This document shows, piece after piece, positions 25,285 to 33,450 of a stretch of 64,000 nucleotides of DNA. The stretch's first letter is position 1, and every line of letters starts with the position of its first letter. The stretch comes from Aeromonas sp. FDAARGOS 1405. Its GTDB lineage: Bacteria; Pseudomonadota; Gammaproteobacteria; Enterobacterales; Aeromonadaceae. The notes under the pieces were generated by a model. The model did not search any database. It was not told where the DNA came from and saw only the letters and a program-made list of their open reading frames with translations. The position numbers were made by a program, and so were the translations under genes. The stretch spans positions 3,047,001 through 3,111,000 of the forward strand of contig NZ_CP077311.1 of assembly GCF_019048265.1 (NCBI RefSeq), in the 5' to 3' direction.

Positions 25285-26468
25285 GCCGGTCAGATGTAGA
25301 AGATGCCGCGTGGCAAGCGGGGCCAGAGGTTGCTTTCGCGGCTCCCGTCAGCGGCTGGCAAGGTTTTGTCACTCGCCCGCTGCCAAGCTTTGCGCCCGTC
25401 ATCTGCGATTTTGTGGCTGCGCTCTCTGCACGTCTGCTGAAGGAGGGGCGAGAGAACCCGGATCTGGTCGCCTTTGGCTTTTGGTTGCGGCCGCGCCAGA
25501 TTGAGGTACAGCACAAACGCATGGCAGGGCGTGCACCCTTGGGGATGGTTTTTCATCTGGTCCCCTCCAACGTGCCGACCGTTGCATTCTACTCCTGGAT
25601 CATGGCGCTGCTGATGGGCAATGGGTCCGTGGTACGTCTCTCATCGCGCATCGACCCTGTGCAAGAGGCCATGTTGGCCATCCTGAACGAGCTCTTCTCT
25701 CTGCCCGAGTGGCAAGAGATTGCCTCCCGTACCCGTTTTATCCGTTATGACCACGACGAGGGCATCACCGCCTGGCTGTCGGCCCGGTGTCGGCTTCGTA
25801 TTATCTGGGGAGGTGATGAAACCATCAGCCGGGTACGGGCTATTCCGCTCTCACCCCGCGCTCAGGAAATCGTGTTTCCGGATCGCCGCTCCATGGCGGT
25901 GTTGGATAGCCAATGGCTCGCTAACCTGGATGCTGCTGCGTGGCGGCAAGTGGTCGCGGCTTTGCAACAAGACTTTACCCGTTTCAATCAACAAGCCTGC
26001 GCCTCACCCACCACCATTTGCTGGCTGGGCACTCCCACCAGTGCGTTGCGCCGTTGTCTGCTTGAAGGGATCTTCGCTCCATTTGCAGATAATCCCTCCC
26101 TGATGATGGAACGCCTTATCAATAGTCAACAAAATGCCGCCCATGATGGCCAGATGAAGCTGGAGACCTTTTCTGGCGTCACCTTATTGACTCCCACCGC
26201 CTCTTTGCGGCTTGCACACATCGGAGGAGGTACAGTCGCCGAATTTGTTGCCGATAACCTTGATGAGTTGCTGCTACAGCCTTGGGATATGCAGACCTGT
26301 GTCTGGGTTGGCCCGGATAAAACGCAGCTTGAGCATGCGCTCCTGGTATCGCCAGGTTGTCGTATCGATAGGGTGGCAAGTCCGGGACAAGCGCTGGCAT
26401 TCGAATGGCTCTGGGACGGCATCGACATGCTGGTGGCCTGCAGCCGTCAGCTTGCCCGCATTGAATAG
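25263..26468 (+). CDS. luxC: LuxC-family acyl-CoA reductase
   Basis: LuxC reduces an acyl thioester to an aldehyde with NADPH. The 401-residue product contains GMVFHLVPSNVPTVAFYSW, NGSVVRLSSR, IIWGGDETI and FTRFNQQACASPTTICWLG. The Cys of QQACASP (residue 246) aligns with the acyl-accepting Cys of the family. ATG 25263 has GAGGTGAGGG directly ahead; an earlier in-frame start at 25194 lies deep in luxE. It is the last gene before a 169-base gap, so it likely ends the pseH-led operon. Confidence 0.88.
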   Translation: MQRHFPVSRSDVEDAAWQAGPEVAFAAPVSGWQGFVTRPLPSFAPVICDFVAALSARLLKEGRENPDLVAFGFWLRPRQIEVQHKRMAGRAPLGMVFHLVPSNVPTVAFYSWIMALLMGNGSVVRLSSRIDPVQEAMLAILNELFSLPEWQEIASRTRFIRYDHDEGITAWLSARCRLRIIWGGDETISRVRAIPLSPRAQEIVFPDRRSMAVLDSQWLANLDAAAWRQVVAALQQDFTRFNQQACASPTTICWLGTPTSALRRCLLEGIFAPFADNPSLMMERLINSQQNAAHDGQMKLETFSGVTLLTPTASLRLAHIGGGTVAEFVADNLDELLLQPWDMQTCVWVGPDKTQLEHALLVSPGCRIDRVASPGQALAFEWLWDGIDMLVACSRQLARIE

Positions 26469-26517
26469 TGGATTCCAGGTCACATAAATCAAGTTATATC
26501 AATCAATTAGCTTGGTC

Positions 26518-26533
26518 AGGCACAGCTCTTGCA
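26518..26533 (+). promoter_or_regulatory. Possible sigma-54 promoter of the glycosyltransferase operon
   Basis: AGGCACAGCTCTTGCA (26518-26533) places GG and GC exactly 10 bases apart and agrees with TGGCAC-N5-TTGCA except for the first base. It lies 105 bases upstream of the first glycosyltransferase start, in the only sizeable gap of the cassette. Class II/III polar flagellar genes of Aeromonas use RpoN. No enhancer-binding site was identified. Confidence 0.45.
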
Positions 26534-26637
26534 GTAATTATTGTGATGAAGGGCAGGAAAGGTTGACAGAGACCGTGCGGTAGCCTTGTCCATTTTCTTT
26601 GTTTTGCTTCTTTTTTACTCAAATCCTGGGTTTCCTT

Positions 26638-27609
26638 ATGAAAATCAGCGTACTGGTGCCGGTATACAACCTCGGGCGCTTCATTGAACCTTGCCTGCTT
26701 AGCCTGCTGGAACAAAAAACGGATTTCGAATTCGAGGTGATCGCCATTGATGACGGCTCGAGCGATGACTCCTGGTCCATTATGCAGCGGTTGGCGTCAC
26801 TGTGGCCTCGGCTACGGGCACTACAGAACGCGCAAAATATGGGGTTGGCTAAAACCCAGAAACGCTTGTTGAGAGAGGCGGACGGTGAATATATCGCCTA
26901 TGTCGACGGGGATGATCTGGCTCTGCCGGGCAAGCTGCAGCGTCAGGCCGACTATCTGGACGCACACCCCGGCTGCACACTTTGCTATCACGAGGCGGAG
27001 ATGTTTGATGATGAGACCGATGCTCGGATCAAGCTCTTCACCCGCGATTACTACAACGCCCGTTACCTCGAACCCGTGATGACGCGGGAGGCGTTGATCC
27101 GCTTCGGGGTCTTCGTCAATGCCAGCTCCATCATGTTCCGTCGTTATGACGGCATGGCTGATGCCATCGATGAGGGGTGCAAGATCATCCTCGATTATCC
27201 CTGGCACATCTTGAACCTCTCCCACAATCCGGGGACGCTGGATTTTATCCCCGAATTATTGGGCCGCTATCGCTTCCATACCCAGAGTTTTGGCGGGCAA
27301 ACCCGCAAGTCGGCTGAGCGTCGTGAACAGTCGCTGCGCGATCTGCTGCGTGCCTGTGACAATGCGGCGGCATTCGGTGCTGATCCCGTGATCATTGCTC
27401 AGGGGCGTGCCCATCACTACTACTCTGCCGCGCTCTACTTTTTGCGGCAGGATGATGTCGCCCGCTTCACGCAGCTTATCGAGCTGTCTGTCGATGCTGT
27501 GGCCAGGCTAGCCCCCGGTTGGTTCTTCGATGAACGACATCAGTTGGCATGGGCAGAGCGGTCCCATCCCGCGCGTGTCATGCAGCAACTGTTTGGAGAT
27601 AGAGCGTGA
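26638..27609 (+). CDS. Family 2 glycosyltransferase
   Basis: The 323-residue product is a GT-A fold glycosyltransferase: MKISVLVPVYNLGRFIEPCLLSLLEQ, then EVIAIDDGSSDDSW and YIAYVDGDDLALPGKLQ (DxD-type metal site). The C-terminal third is specific and gives no clue to the sugar. The Met at 26638 begins the canonical KISVLVPVYN strand; the upstream 13 codons are hydrophobic filler. It opens the long plus-strand cassette that runs to 45037. Confidence 0.88.
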   Translation: MKISVLVPVYNLGRFIEPCLLSLLEQKTDFEFEVIAIDDGSSDDSWSIMQRLASLWPRLRALQNAQNMGLAKTQKRLLREADGEYIAYVDGDDLALPGKLQRQADYLDAHPGCTLCYHEAEMFDDETDARIKLFTRDYYNARYLEPVMTREALIRFGVFVNASSIMFRRYDGMADAIDEGCKIILDYPWHILNLSHNPGTLDFIPELLGRYRFHTQSFGGQTRKSAERREQSLRDLLRACDNAAAFGADPVIIAQGRAHHYYSAALYFLRQDDVARFTQLIELSVDAVARLAPGWFFDERHQLAWAERSHPARVMQQLFGDRA

Positions 27610-29726
27610 GCTATCAGGCGATTGTCATCGGCGCCGGGCTTTCGGGCGCCGTCATGGCTGAACGAATGGCCAGCCAGCTTGGCTGGAAGGTGCTGGTGCT
27701 GGAACAGCGCGACCACATCGGGGGCAACTGTTTCGACGAGTATGATAAGCATGGTGTGCTGATCCATCGCTATGGGCCGCACCTCTTCCATACCGACAGC
27801 AAGGAAGTGTGGGATTACCTGTCGCAGTTTACCGAATGGTTGCCTTACGAGCATCGTGTGCTGTCACGTATCGACGGGCAACTGGTGCCTATCCCGTTCA
27901 ACCTGACCAGCATCGAGTGCTGTTTCCCCGCAGACAAGGCCGGCGCCATGATTGAGGCCCTGCGTACCCGGTTCGGGGATGGCGCCAGAGTGCCGATTCT
28001 GGAGCTGCGCAAAGAGCAGCATCCCCTGCTGGGTGAACTGGCGGATTTCATCTATCAGAAAGCCTTCGTCAACTACACCAGCAAACAGTGGGGAATCCCC
28101 CCCGAGCAGATCTCCCCCGAGGTGACGGCGCGGGTACCTGTGGTGGTCAGCCGGGATGATCGCTACTTCACCGACCCCTGGCAGGCAGTGCCGGCCGCAG
28201 GCTATACCGCCATGTTTGAGCGCATGCTCGCGCATCCGCTGATTGACGTGCGACTGTCGACCCCAATGGCAGAGCACGTCAGGCTGGATTGGCTGCAGAA
28301 GTTGGTGTGGTTGGATGGTGCACTATTCGATGGTCCACTGATCTATACCGGTATGCTGGATCAGTTGATGCCGGCGGAAGGGGATTGCTTGCCATACCGC
28401 TCACTGCGTTTTGAACATCGCCATCTGGCGCAAGAGCAATTTCAACCTGTCACCACCGTCAATTATCCGAATGAAGAAGCCTTTACCCGGATCACCGAGT
28501 TCAAGCATTTCAGTGGGCAGGTGCATCCCGGTACCAGCATAGTGTACGAATATCCCTGTGACTATCAGCCAGAGCAGGGGCTGGAGCCTTACTACCCGTT
28601 GTTTACCGACGCAGCCAAACAGAACTATCAGGCTTGCCGCGATGAATTGGCACGGTTCCCACAACTGCTTGCTTTGGGCCGCCTTGCCGAGTATCGCTAT
28701 TTCGATATGGATGATGCGGTGAGTAATGCATTAAATATTTTTGGTAAAAATATTGAGAAAATACCAAGTAAACCCTTGGTTTCGGTCATTATGTCTGTTC
28801 ATAACTGTGCTAACTATATCGAAGATGCGCTAGATAGCATATTGAGGCAGACCTATAAGAATCTGGAAATAATAATATTTGATGACGGATCAACTGATGA
28901 AACTGGAACCGTCATTGGCAGGATGGCAGCAAAGGACAGTCGCATCCTTCATTATCACCGGCGGCAGCAGGGAATAGCCAATTGTCTGAACGAAGCGCTA
29001 TTGCTAGCTCGGGGAGAATTTATAGCCAGGATGGATGGGGATGATATTTCGTTACCAGAGCGGATAGAGAAACAGATGGCGTTTTTACACGAACATCCGC
29101 ATATAGATCTGGTGGGGTGTTGGCTCAAACTGTTCGGTGCCCGTGATGAGGTATGGCATTACCGACCTTATGATAACTTTATCAAAAATGCGATTCTGCT
29201 ATTTAGTAATGGAGTTGGACACAACGCGATTCTGGTGCGTGCTGATGTTTACAAGCGTTTTCGATATGACCCCGAATTTACGGATGTTGAAGATACCGAG
29301 TTGTGGACCAGAATGGCTATCAGCAAGCCCGAAGTTCGTTTCGCCAACTTGCGTGAGGTGTTGGTGCTGTATCGTATTCATGGCGCCCAATCGTCCATAT
29401 TGCGCAAAGTCAGACAACGAGAGCTTTACCGGCGTATTGTCAGCAAGTATCTGGATTCGCTAGGTGTTTCAGCTACTGAGCAAGATATGGAGGCTCATGA
29501 ATGGCTGGTGGATCAACCGACTAACTTGTCGGATTCGCAGCTATATCGCTTGGCCAATTGGCTGAACCATATTGCGGTACTCAAGCATAGTGCGCTGCCA
29601 GATGAGTATGGTGTATTGGCCGAGCGCTGGCATCAACTGTGTCAAAAGAACCGAGCCCGCCTAGATATTTATAAGCGCTATCACGCAGAGTTCGATATTT
29701 GCTGGCTTCCACCGATGTCTGCGTAA
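27606..29726 (+). CDS. UDP-galactopyranose mutase fused to a family 2 glycosyltransferase
   Basis: A 706-residue two-domain protein. Residues 1 to about 375 are UDP-galactopyranose mutase (Glf): FAD motif IVIGAGLSGAVMAE, EQRDHIGGNCFD, HRYGPHLFHTDSKEVW, PIPFNLTS, QWGIPPEQI and TVNYPNEEAFTRITEFKHF. It makes UDP-galactofuranose. Residues ~388-706 are a GT2 enzyme (LVSVIMSVHNCANYIEDALDSILRQTY, IIIFDDGSTDETG, FIARMDGDDISLPERI). A galactofuranosyltransferase fed directly by the mutase is the natural reading. GC falls sharply at the domain junction (33 of 60 bases at 28621-28680, 20 of 60 at 28741-28800). GTG start overlaps the upstream stop. Confidence 0.9.
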   Translation: MSYQAIVIGAGLSGAVMAERMASQLGWKVLVLEQRDHIGGNCFDEYDKHGVLIHRYGPHLFHTDSKEVWDYLSQFTEWLPYEHRVLSRIDGQLVPIPFNLTSIECCFPADKAGAMIEALRTRFGDGARVPILELRKEQHPLLGELADFIYQKAFVNYTSKQWGIPPEQISPEVTARVPVVVSRDDRYFTDPWQAVPAAGYTAMFERMLAHPLIDVRLSTPMAEHVRLDWLQKLVWLDGALFDGPLIYTGMLDQLMPAEGDCLPYRSLRFEHRHLAQEQFQPVTTVNYPNEEAFTRITEFKHFSGQVHPGTSIVYEYPCDYQPEQGLEPYYPLFTDAAKQNYQACRDELARFPQLLALGRLAEYRYFDMDDAVSNALNIFGKNIEKIPSKPLVSVIMSVHNCANYIEDALDSILRQTYKNLEIIIFDDGSTDETGTVIGRMAAKDSRILHYHRRQQGIANCLNEALLLARGEFIARMDGDDISLPERIEKQMAFLHEHPHIDLVGCWLKLFGARDEVWHYRPYDNFIKNAILLFSNGVGHNAILVRADVYKRFRYDPEFTDVEDTELWTRMAISKPEVRFANLREVLVLYRIHGAQSSILRKVRQRELYRRIVSKYLDSLGVSATEQDMEAHEWLVDQPTNLSDSQLYRLANWLNHIAVLKHSALPDEYGVLAERWHQLCQKNRARLDIYKRYHAEFDICWLPPMSA

Positions 29727-29736
29727 TGAAGGGAAG

Positions 29737-29808
29737 ATGGACATGGTCGTTAAAAACATCCCCCCAGGATCAGAGATAGCTATGGTTGGGGGTTGCCATG
29801 AGATTTGA
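29737..29808 (+). CDS. Possible 23-codon leader ORF
   Basis: ATG 29737 has GAAGGGAAG close upstream and opens a 23-residue frame (MDMVVKNIPPGSEIAMVGG, then four more residues) ending with TGA at 29806-29808. The end overlaps the start of the next gene in another frame. It may be a coupling leader. It may also be the real N-terminus of the next protein separated by a frameshift, since GSEIAMVGG resembles a strand-glycine loop. Low confidence. Confidence 0.3.
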   Translation: MDMVVKNIPPGSEIAMVGGCHEI

Positions 29809-31021
29809 GATCGTCGGTCGGCAAGGGGTCTGCTCATTATCTATTGCTGAGCTGCCTTCATCAGGGTACCTGTTGGCTGGTATGGGAAATTACAGTCAAC
29901 TGATCCTGCAACGGTTACAAGAGATGCAGCGTCCACTGCCTGTTGCCCTGATCGATACCATGACGAGCGATTGTTCGGAAAAGTTCGGTCTTCCGGTGAT
30001 CGATATGACGCAGGCGAGCCAGCATGATCTGAGCATCATCATTGGTTCTTCTCCCTATGACTATGAGCAGGAGGTGATGGCCAAATTGCGGCGACATGAC
30101 TGTCATAGGCTGGTGGCTCTTGAGCCGGAAGAGATCCTGCCACCCTTACTTGATCCTTTGGCCGATTCGTTGGCCGATACAGAGACTTGGCCGGTGTTGT
30201 TACTTGTCTGCATGTTGGATCACCATGTTCAGCAGTTGGCTAGTCTTATGATTTGGCTACATCAGCGGCAGATTTTGTGCAGAGTAGTCCGCTCTTATGA
30301 TGCGCATGCGATTATGGCTATTCCCCCTTCACGCCTACTTGGCGCCATCATCTGGAATGGTACACCGGCCTACTATGACAGCGTAAAACAGTATCTTCAG
30401 GATATGGGGAAGCAATATCTCTATGCCGAACTGGGTTTTTTCCCGCAAAGGGAGCATGTTTATCTCGATAGACAAGGCGTCAACCTGGGGCGATGCATGG
30501 GGCTAATGCCATGCCAGAAAGATGACGCTGAGCAGGAGTTGGTGAGAGTGAGGGAACGGCTTCTGGGCGGGCGCCTATGGGTTCCTGGGGATGCTGTTCT
30601 TGTGCCTTTACAGATTGCTACTGACACCAATGTGCGTCTCTATTCCAACTATGGAGACAAAATGCAGCAGTTTATTGACGATGTAATCCGCGATTACGGA
30701 AACGAACGACTGCTCTTTAAGCCCCACCCGTTGGATCCTCTGGGAGACACATATGATTTTCATGGCCGTGAAATTGTTAGTGGCGATTTCATGACGCTGG
30801 CGCTATCGAGCAAGTTTATTTGCGGTATCAACTCCAGCACTCTGTTTGAGGCTCGTCTGGTTGGAATTCCTGTGCACTTTTACGGTCGTTCATTGTTAAG
30901 CGAGTGTCCCGATGAGCAAGAGGTGATGCTGCAAATGGTTCAAAACCAGTTCCGGGTTGATGGGAGCGATTTAGTACGAAAAATCGGGCCTTACATGCAG
31001 CAGTTTGGAATTGAAATATAA
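29798..31021 (+). CDS. Unknown protein with Rossmann-like N-domain and capsule-transferase-like C-domain
   Basis: The 407-residue product (ATG 29798; a TTG at 29786 is also in frame) has two parts. The N-terminal ~100 residues read like a small nucleotide-binding fold: GYLLAGMGNYSQLILQRL, then ALIDTM and IIIGSSPYDYEQEVMAKL. The C-terminal part contains LLFKPHPLDPLGD and FICGINSSTLFEARLVGIPVHFYGRS. This His-Pro and Ser-Ser-Thr pattern is reminiscent of KpsS/capsule-type or sialyltransferase-like GT-B enzymes. A glycosyltransferase role is likely but not certain. A weak start signal and the leader ORF precede it. Confidence 0.6.
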   Translation: MRFEIVGRQGVCSLSIAELPSSGYLLAGMGNYSQLILQRLQEMQRPLPVALIDTMTSDCSEKFGLPVIDMTQASQHDLSIIIGSSPYDYEQEVMAKLRRHDCHRLVALEPEEILPPLLDPLADSLADTETWPVLLLVCMLDHHVQQLASLMIWLHQRQILCRVVRSYDAHAIMAIPPSRLLGAIIWNGTPAYYDSVKQYLQDMGKQYLYAELGFFPQREHVYLDRQGVNLGRCMGLMPCQKDDAEQELVRVRERLLGGRLWVPGDAVLVPLQIATDTNVRLYSNYGDKMQQFIDDVIRDYGNERLLFKPHPLDPLGDTYDFHGREIVSGDFMTLALSSKFICGINSSTLFEARLVGIPVHFYGRSLLSECPDEQEVMLQMVQNQFRVDGSDLVRKIGPYMQQFGIEI

Positions 31022-31061
31022 CGATGTTTATTCAATATCGGACAGTTAAAGGATGTATAAA

Positions 31062-32177
31062 ATGAGAACGCTGGTGGTAACCCGTGCAACCTGTGGGCAG
31101 GTCACTCTGCGGGTCGAGGGACAGTCCGAGGTGAGTTGTCCGATCCCTGAAATTGCACATCAGTTGGATAGCGAGTTTGAGTTGATCCAAGTACTGGATT
31201 TGCAATTTTTGACCAGTATGGAAGCAGATACACTGTTAACACGTCTAGTCGATAAACTTGCAGTTAATGGTCACTTACAGGTTACGGTCCCCGATCTGGA
31301 TTACGTCGTGGGCCAATGGCTACAGGCTGAGTGGGATGAAGGGACTTTACGCGATGTGACCTCAGTCGCTCGTCAGAGCTTCGCCGGGCTCTTTGGCCCC
31401 CAGCACGATGGTAATCCCATGCTACCGGGCTATTCGACGCATTATTCGGGCTGCAACAAGTCTGGTTATAATAGTAAACGACTGGCTTTTTTGCTTGCCC
31501 GCCAGGGGTTGGTTGACATCAACATCGTGACTGATGATACCCACCTATTACAGGCTTCGGCTCGGCAGTCGATGGTGCGTGGTGAGCGACAAGTGGCACC
31601 GGATTTGCGTAATATCCGCCAGGACCACCTGAATCGTTATCGGTTCGCGGCAGAGTGCCTACGCGCAGCTATGCCACAACGAGTGCTCGATTTGGCATGC
31701 GGGATCGGCTACGGCAGCCAACTGCTGGCTAACCAGCTTAATTGTCAGGTCACCTCCGTCGATATTGAACCCGAAGCGCTTGCTTATGCGCGAAAACACT
31801 ATAGTTCTCCGAAGATTACTCATCTGTGTGCCGATGCTAGAACTCTGCAGCTGGATTCAGCTTCCTTTGACGCGGTTGTCTGTTTTGAAACCATTGAGCA
31901 TGTGACGTTTGATGAAGCCCTACTGGGTCAGTTTCATGAATGGCTACGTGCTGGGGGCAAGCTAGTGATGTCGACGCCGAACGAGAGTGTCATGCCTTTT
32001 AGTGCCGCACAATTTCCCTATCACGTGAAGCACTATACCTATGCCGAATTGGAGTCGATGCTGACGCGCTGTGGTTTCCGCCTCCAGCAAGTCAGCAAGC
32101 AGCAAAACCTCCAGAATCCAGAGATTGTTCCTGGCAGCGATGGCTGTTTCATGATCGTTATCGCGGAAAAGGTGTGA
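31062..32177 (+). CDS. SAM-dependent methyltransferase with N-terminal methyltransferase-like half
   Basis: The 371-residue product has a full class I SAM domain in its C-terminal half: RVLDLACGIGYGSQLLANQLNCQVTSVDIEPEALAYARKHY, ADARTLQLDSASFDAVVCFETIEHV and LRAGGKLVMSTPNE. The N-terminal 170 residues look like a degenerate methyltransferase lacking the glycine loop (IQVLDLQFLTSMEADTLLTRLVDKLAVNGHLQVTVPDLD). ATG 31062 with AAAGGA eight bases ahead is preferred to ATG 31053. Likely methylates a flagellin glycan sugar; acceptor unknown. Confidence 0.75.
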   Translation: MRTLVVTRATCGQVTLRVEGQSEVSCPIPEIAHQLDSEFELIQVLDLQFLTSMEADTLLTRLVDKLAVNGHLQVTVPDLDYVVGQWLQAEWDEGTLRDVTSVARQSFAGLFGPQHDGNPMLPGYSTHYSGCNKSGYNSKRLAFLLARQGLVDINIVTDDTHLLQASARQSMVRGERQVAPDLRNIRQDHLNRYRFAAECLRAAMPQRVLDLACGIGYGSQLLANQLNCQVTSVDIEPEALAYARKHYSSPKITHLCADARTLQLDSASFDAVVCFETIEHVTFDEALLGQFHEWLRAGGKLVMSTPNESVMPFSAAQFPYHVKHYTYAELESMLTRCGFRLQQVSKQQNLQNPEIVPGSDGCFMIVIAEKV

Positions 32178-32184
32178 GGTCGGG

Positions 32185-33372
32185 ATGAGCGCAGCATTTG
32201 TGCGGTTTAGTATTATTATTCCGGTCTATAACCGGGATGAGCCGTTACAGCGGGCGCTGGATTCACTTTCTCGGCAAACATTCGGAAACTTTGAGGTCAT
32301 CATAATCGATGATGGTTCAACTCCCGAGTTTGGTGAGCGAATACAAGCTTTAGTGACCACTTTATCTGATTCTCGCTTTTCGCTGATCTGCTACCAGCCT
32401 AACCGAAATGGCGCTTATGCGCGTAATCGTGGCATCGAGGTTGCTCGAGGCGAGTATCTATGTTTTTTGGATTCGGATGATGAGTGGTTACCGGAGAAAC
32501 TGGAGCGCATCGACCAGATATTAGCGATTGAGCCACATTGGCAGGTGATTCATCATCCGTATCAGAACGTGAGCCATGGTGAGCGTAGTGCACCCTTTCC
32601 TCGGGAGGCCCGCCGCACCGATGAGAGCGTTGCTGAATACTCGTTCTGTACTAATCGTGTCGGGGGTATTCAATCGAGCTGTCTCATCGTCAAGCGTGAA
32701 CTCGCGCAGAGGGTACGTTTCAATGACAAGTTGCGAGGGCATCAGGACTGGGATTTTGCATTGCGGCTTGGCGCAGAAACGGATCGCTTCTTGTTTATCG
32801 ATCAGGTGTTGACGCTGCGTCATGTCGCTGACGCAGCGACTGGCATGGTGTCCCGTTCTCTTGACTACGCATACTCGTTGGCCTTTCTACGTGAGAACCA
32901 ACACTATTTTTCATGGCAAGCTCAGGCCGGGTATGCGGCCCATATCTTGTTACCTAAAAAAATGACAGCTAATGTTCAAGCATTTAATCGCTATGAATGG
33001 CTGGCTATGCTGTTTTACCCAATTTTGATCGGAAACTGGAAAATAAAACAGCTGCATCTACATTGGCGCTGTATACGGTTGGTTTTGTGGTGTCGCTGGC
33101 ACAACAAAAAGAATATTGCGTTAATGGGATGCAATGATTACACACGCTTTTTTATCAAAAACTATGCTTCGTATTTATCAATTCAAAGACTGATTGATAA
33201 AAATAAGCATGGAGAGTATTTTTATGGTTGGAGTGTATTTTCCGTGAAAGATCTCGCTCCAGTATTATGGGAAAGTTTAGATTGCGTGGTAACTATGACT
33301 GATAAACATCATGAAAGCATGAGTGGTGATATAAAGGTATATGCAGAAAATATACCTGTTGTTGCTTTTTGA
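32185..33372 (+). CDS. Family 2 glycosyltransferase with extra C-terminal domain
   Basis: The 395-residue product begins with a GT2 domain (FSIIIPVYNRDEPLQRALDSLSRQ, EVIIIDDGSTPEFGE, EYLCFLDSDDEWLPEKLERI, LRGHQDWDFALRLG). After a helical basic region (~260-300), a separate C-terminal unit follows: NKKNIALMGCNDYTRFFIKN ... LDCVVTMTDKHHESMSG. This tail resembles the small Rossmann-like modules in neighbouring proteins. It starts seven bases after the methyltransferase stop. Confidence 0.85.
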   Translation: MSAAFVRFSIIIPVYNRDEPLQRALDSLSRQTFGNFEVIIIDDGSTPEFGERIQALVTTLSDSRFSLICYQPNRNGAYARNRGIEVARGEYLCFLDSDDEWLPEKLERIDQILAIEPHWQVIHHPYQNVSHGERSAPFPREARRTDESVAEYSFCTNRVGGIQSSCLIVKRELAQRVRFNDKLRGHQDWDFALRLGAETDRFLFIDQVLTLRHVADAATGMVSRSLDYAYSLAFLRENQHYFSWQAQAGYAAHILLPKKMTANVQAFNRYEWLAMLFYPILIGNWKIKQLHLHWRCIRLVLWCRWHNKKNIALMGCNDYTRFFIKNYASYLSIQRLIDKNKHGEYFYGWSVFSVKDLAPVLWESLDCVVTMTDKHHESMSGDIKVYAENIPVVAF

Positions 33373-33450
33373 TGAATTTTATTGTCACTTTTATGCCCTT
33401 GCATGATTAAGCCATTGCGGCGGAATTTTAATTATGGTGGTTAATTGATA

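Noticed and set aside
21895..26468. Bioluminescence (lux) operon
   Set aside because: luxE and luxC are present but luxA, luxB and luxD are not, and the operon starts with pseH.
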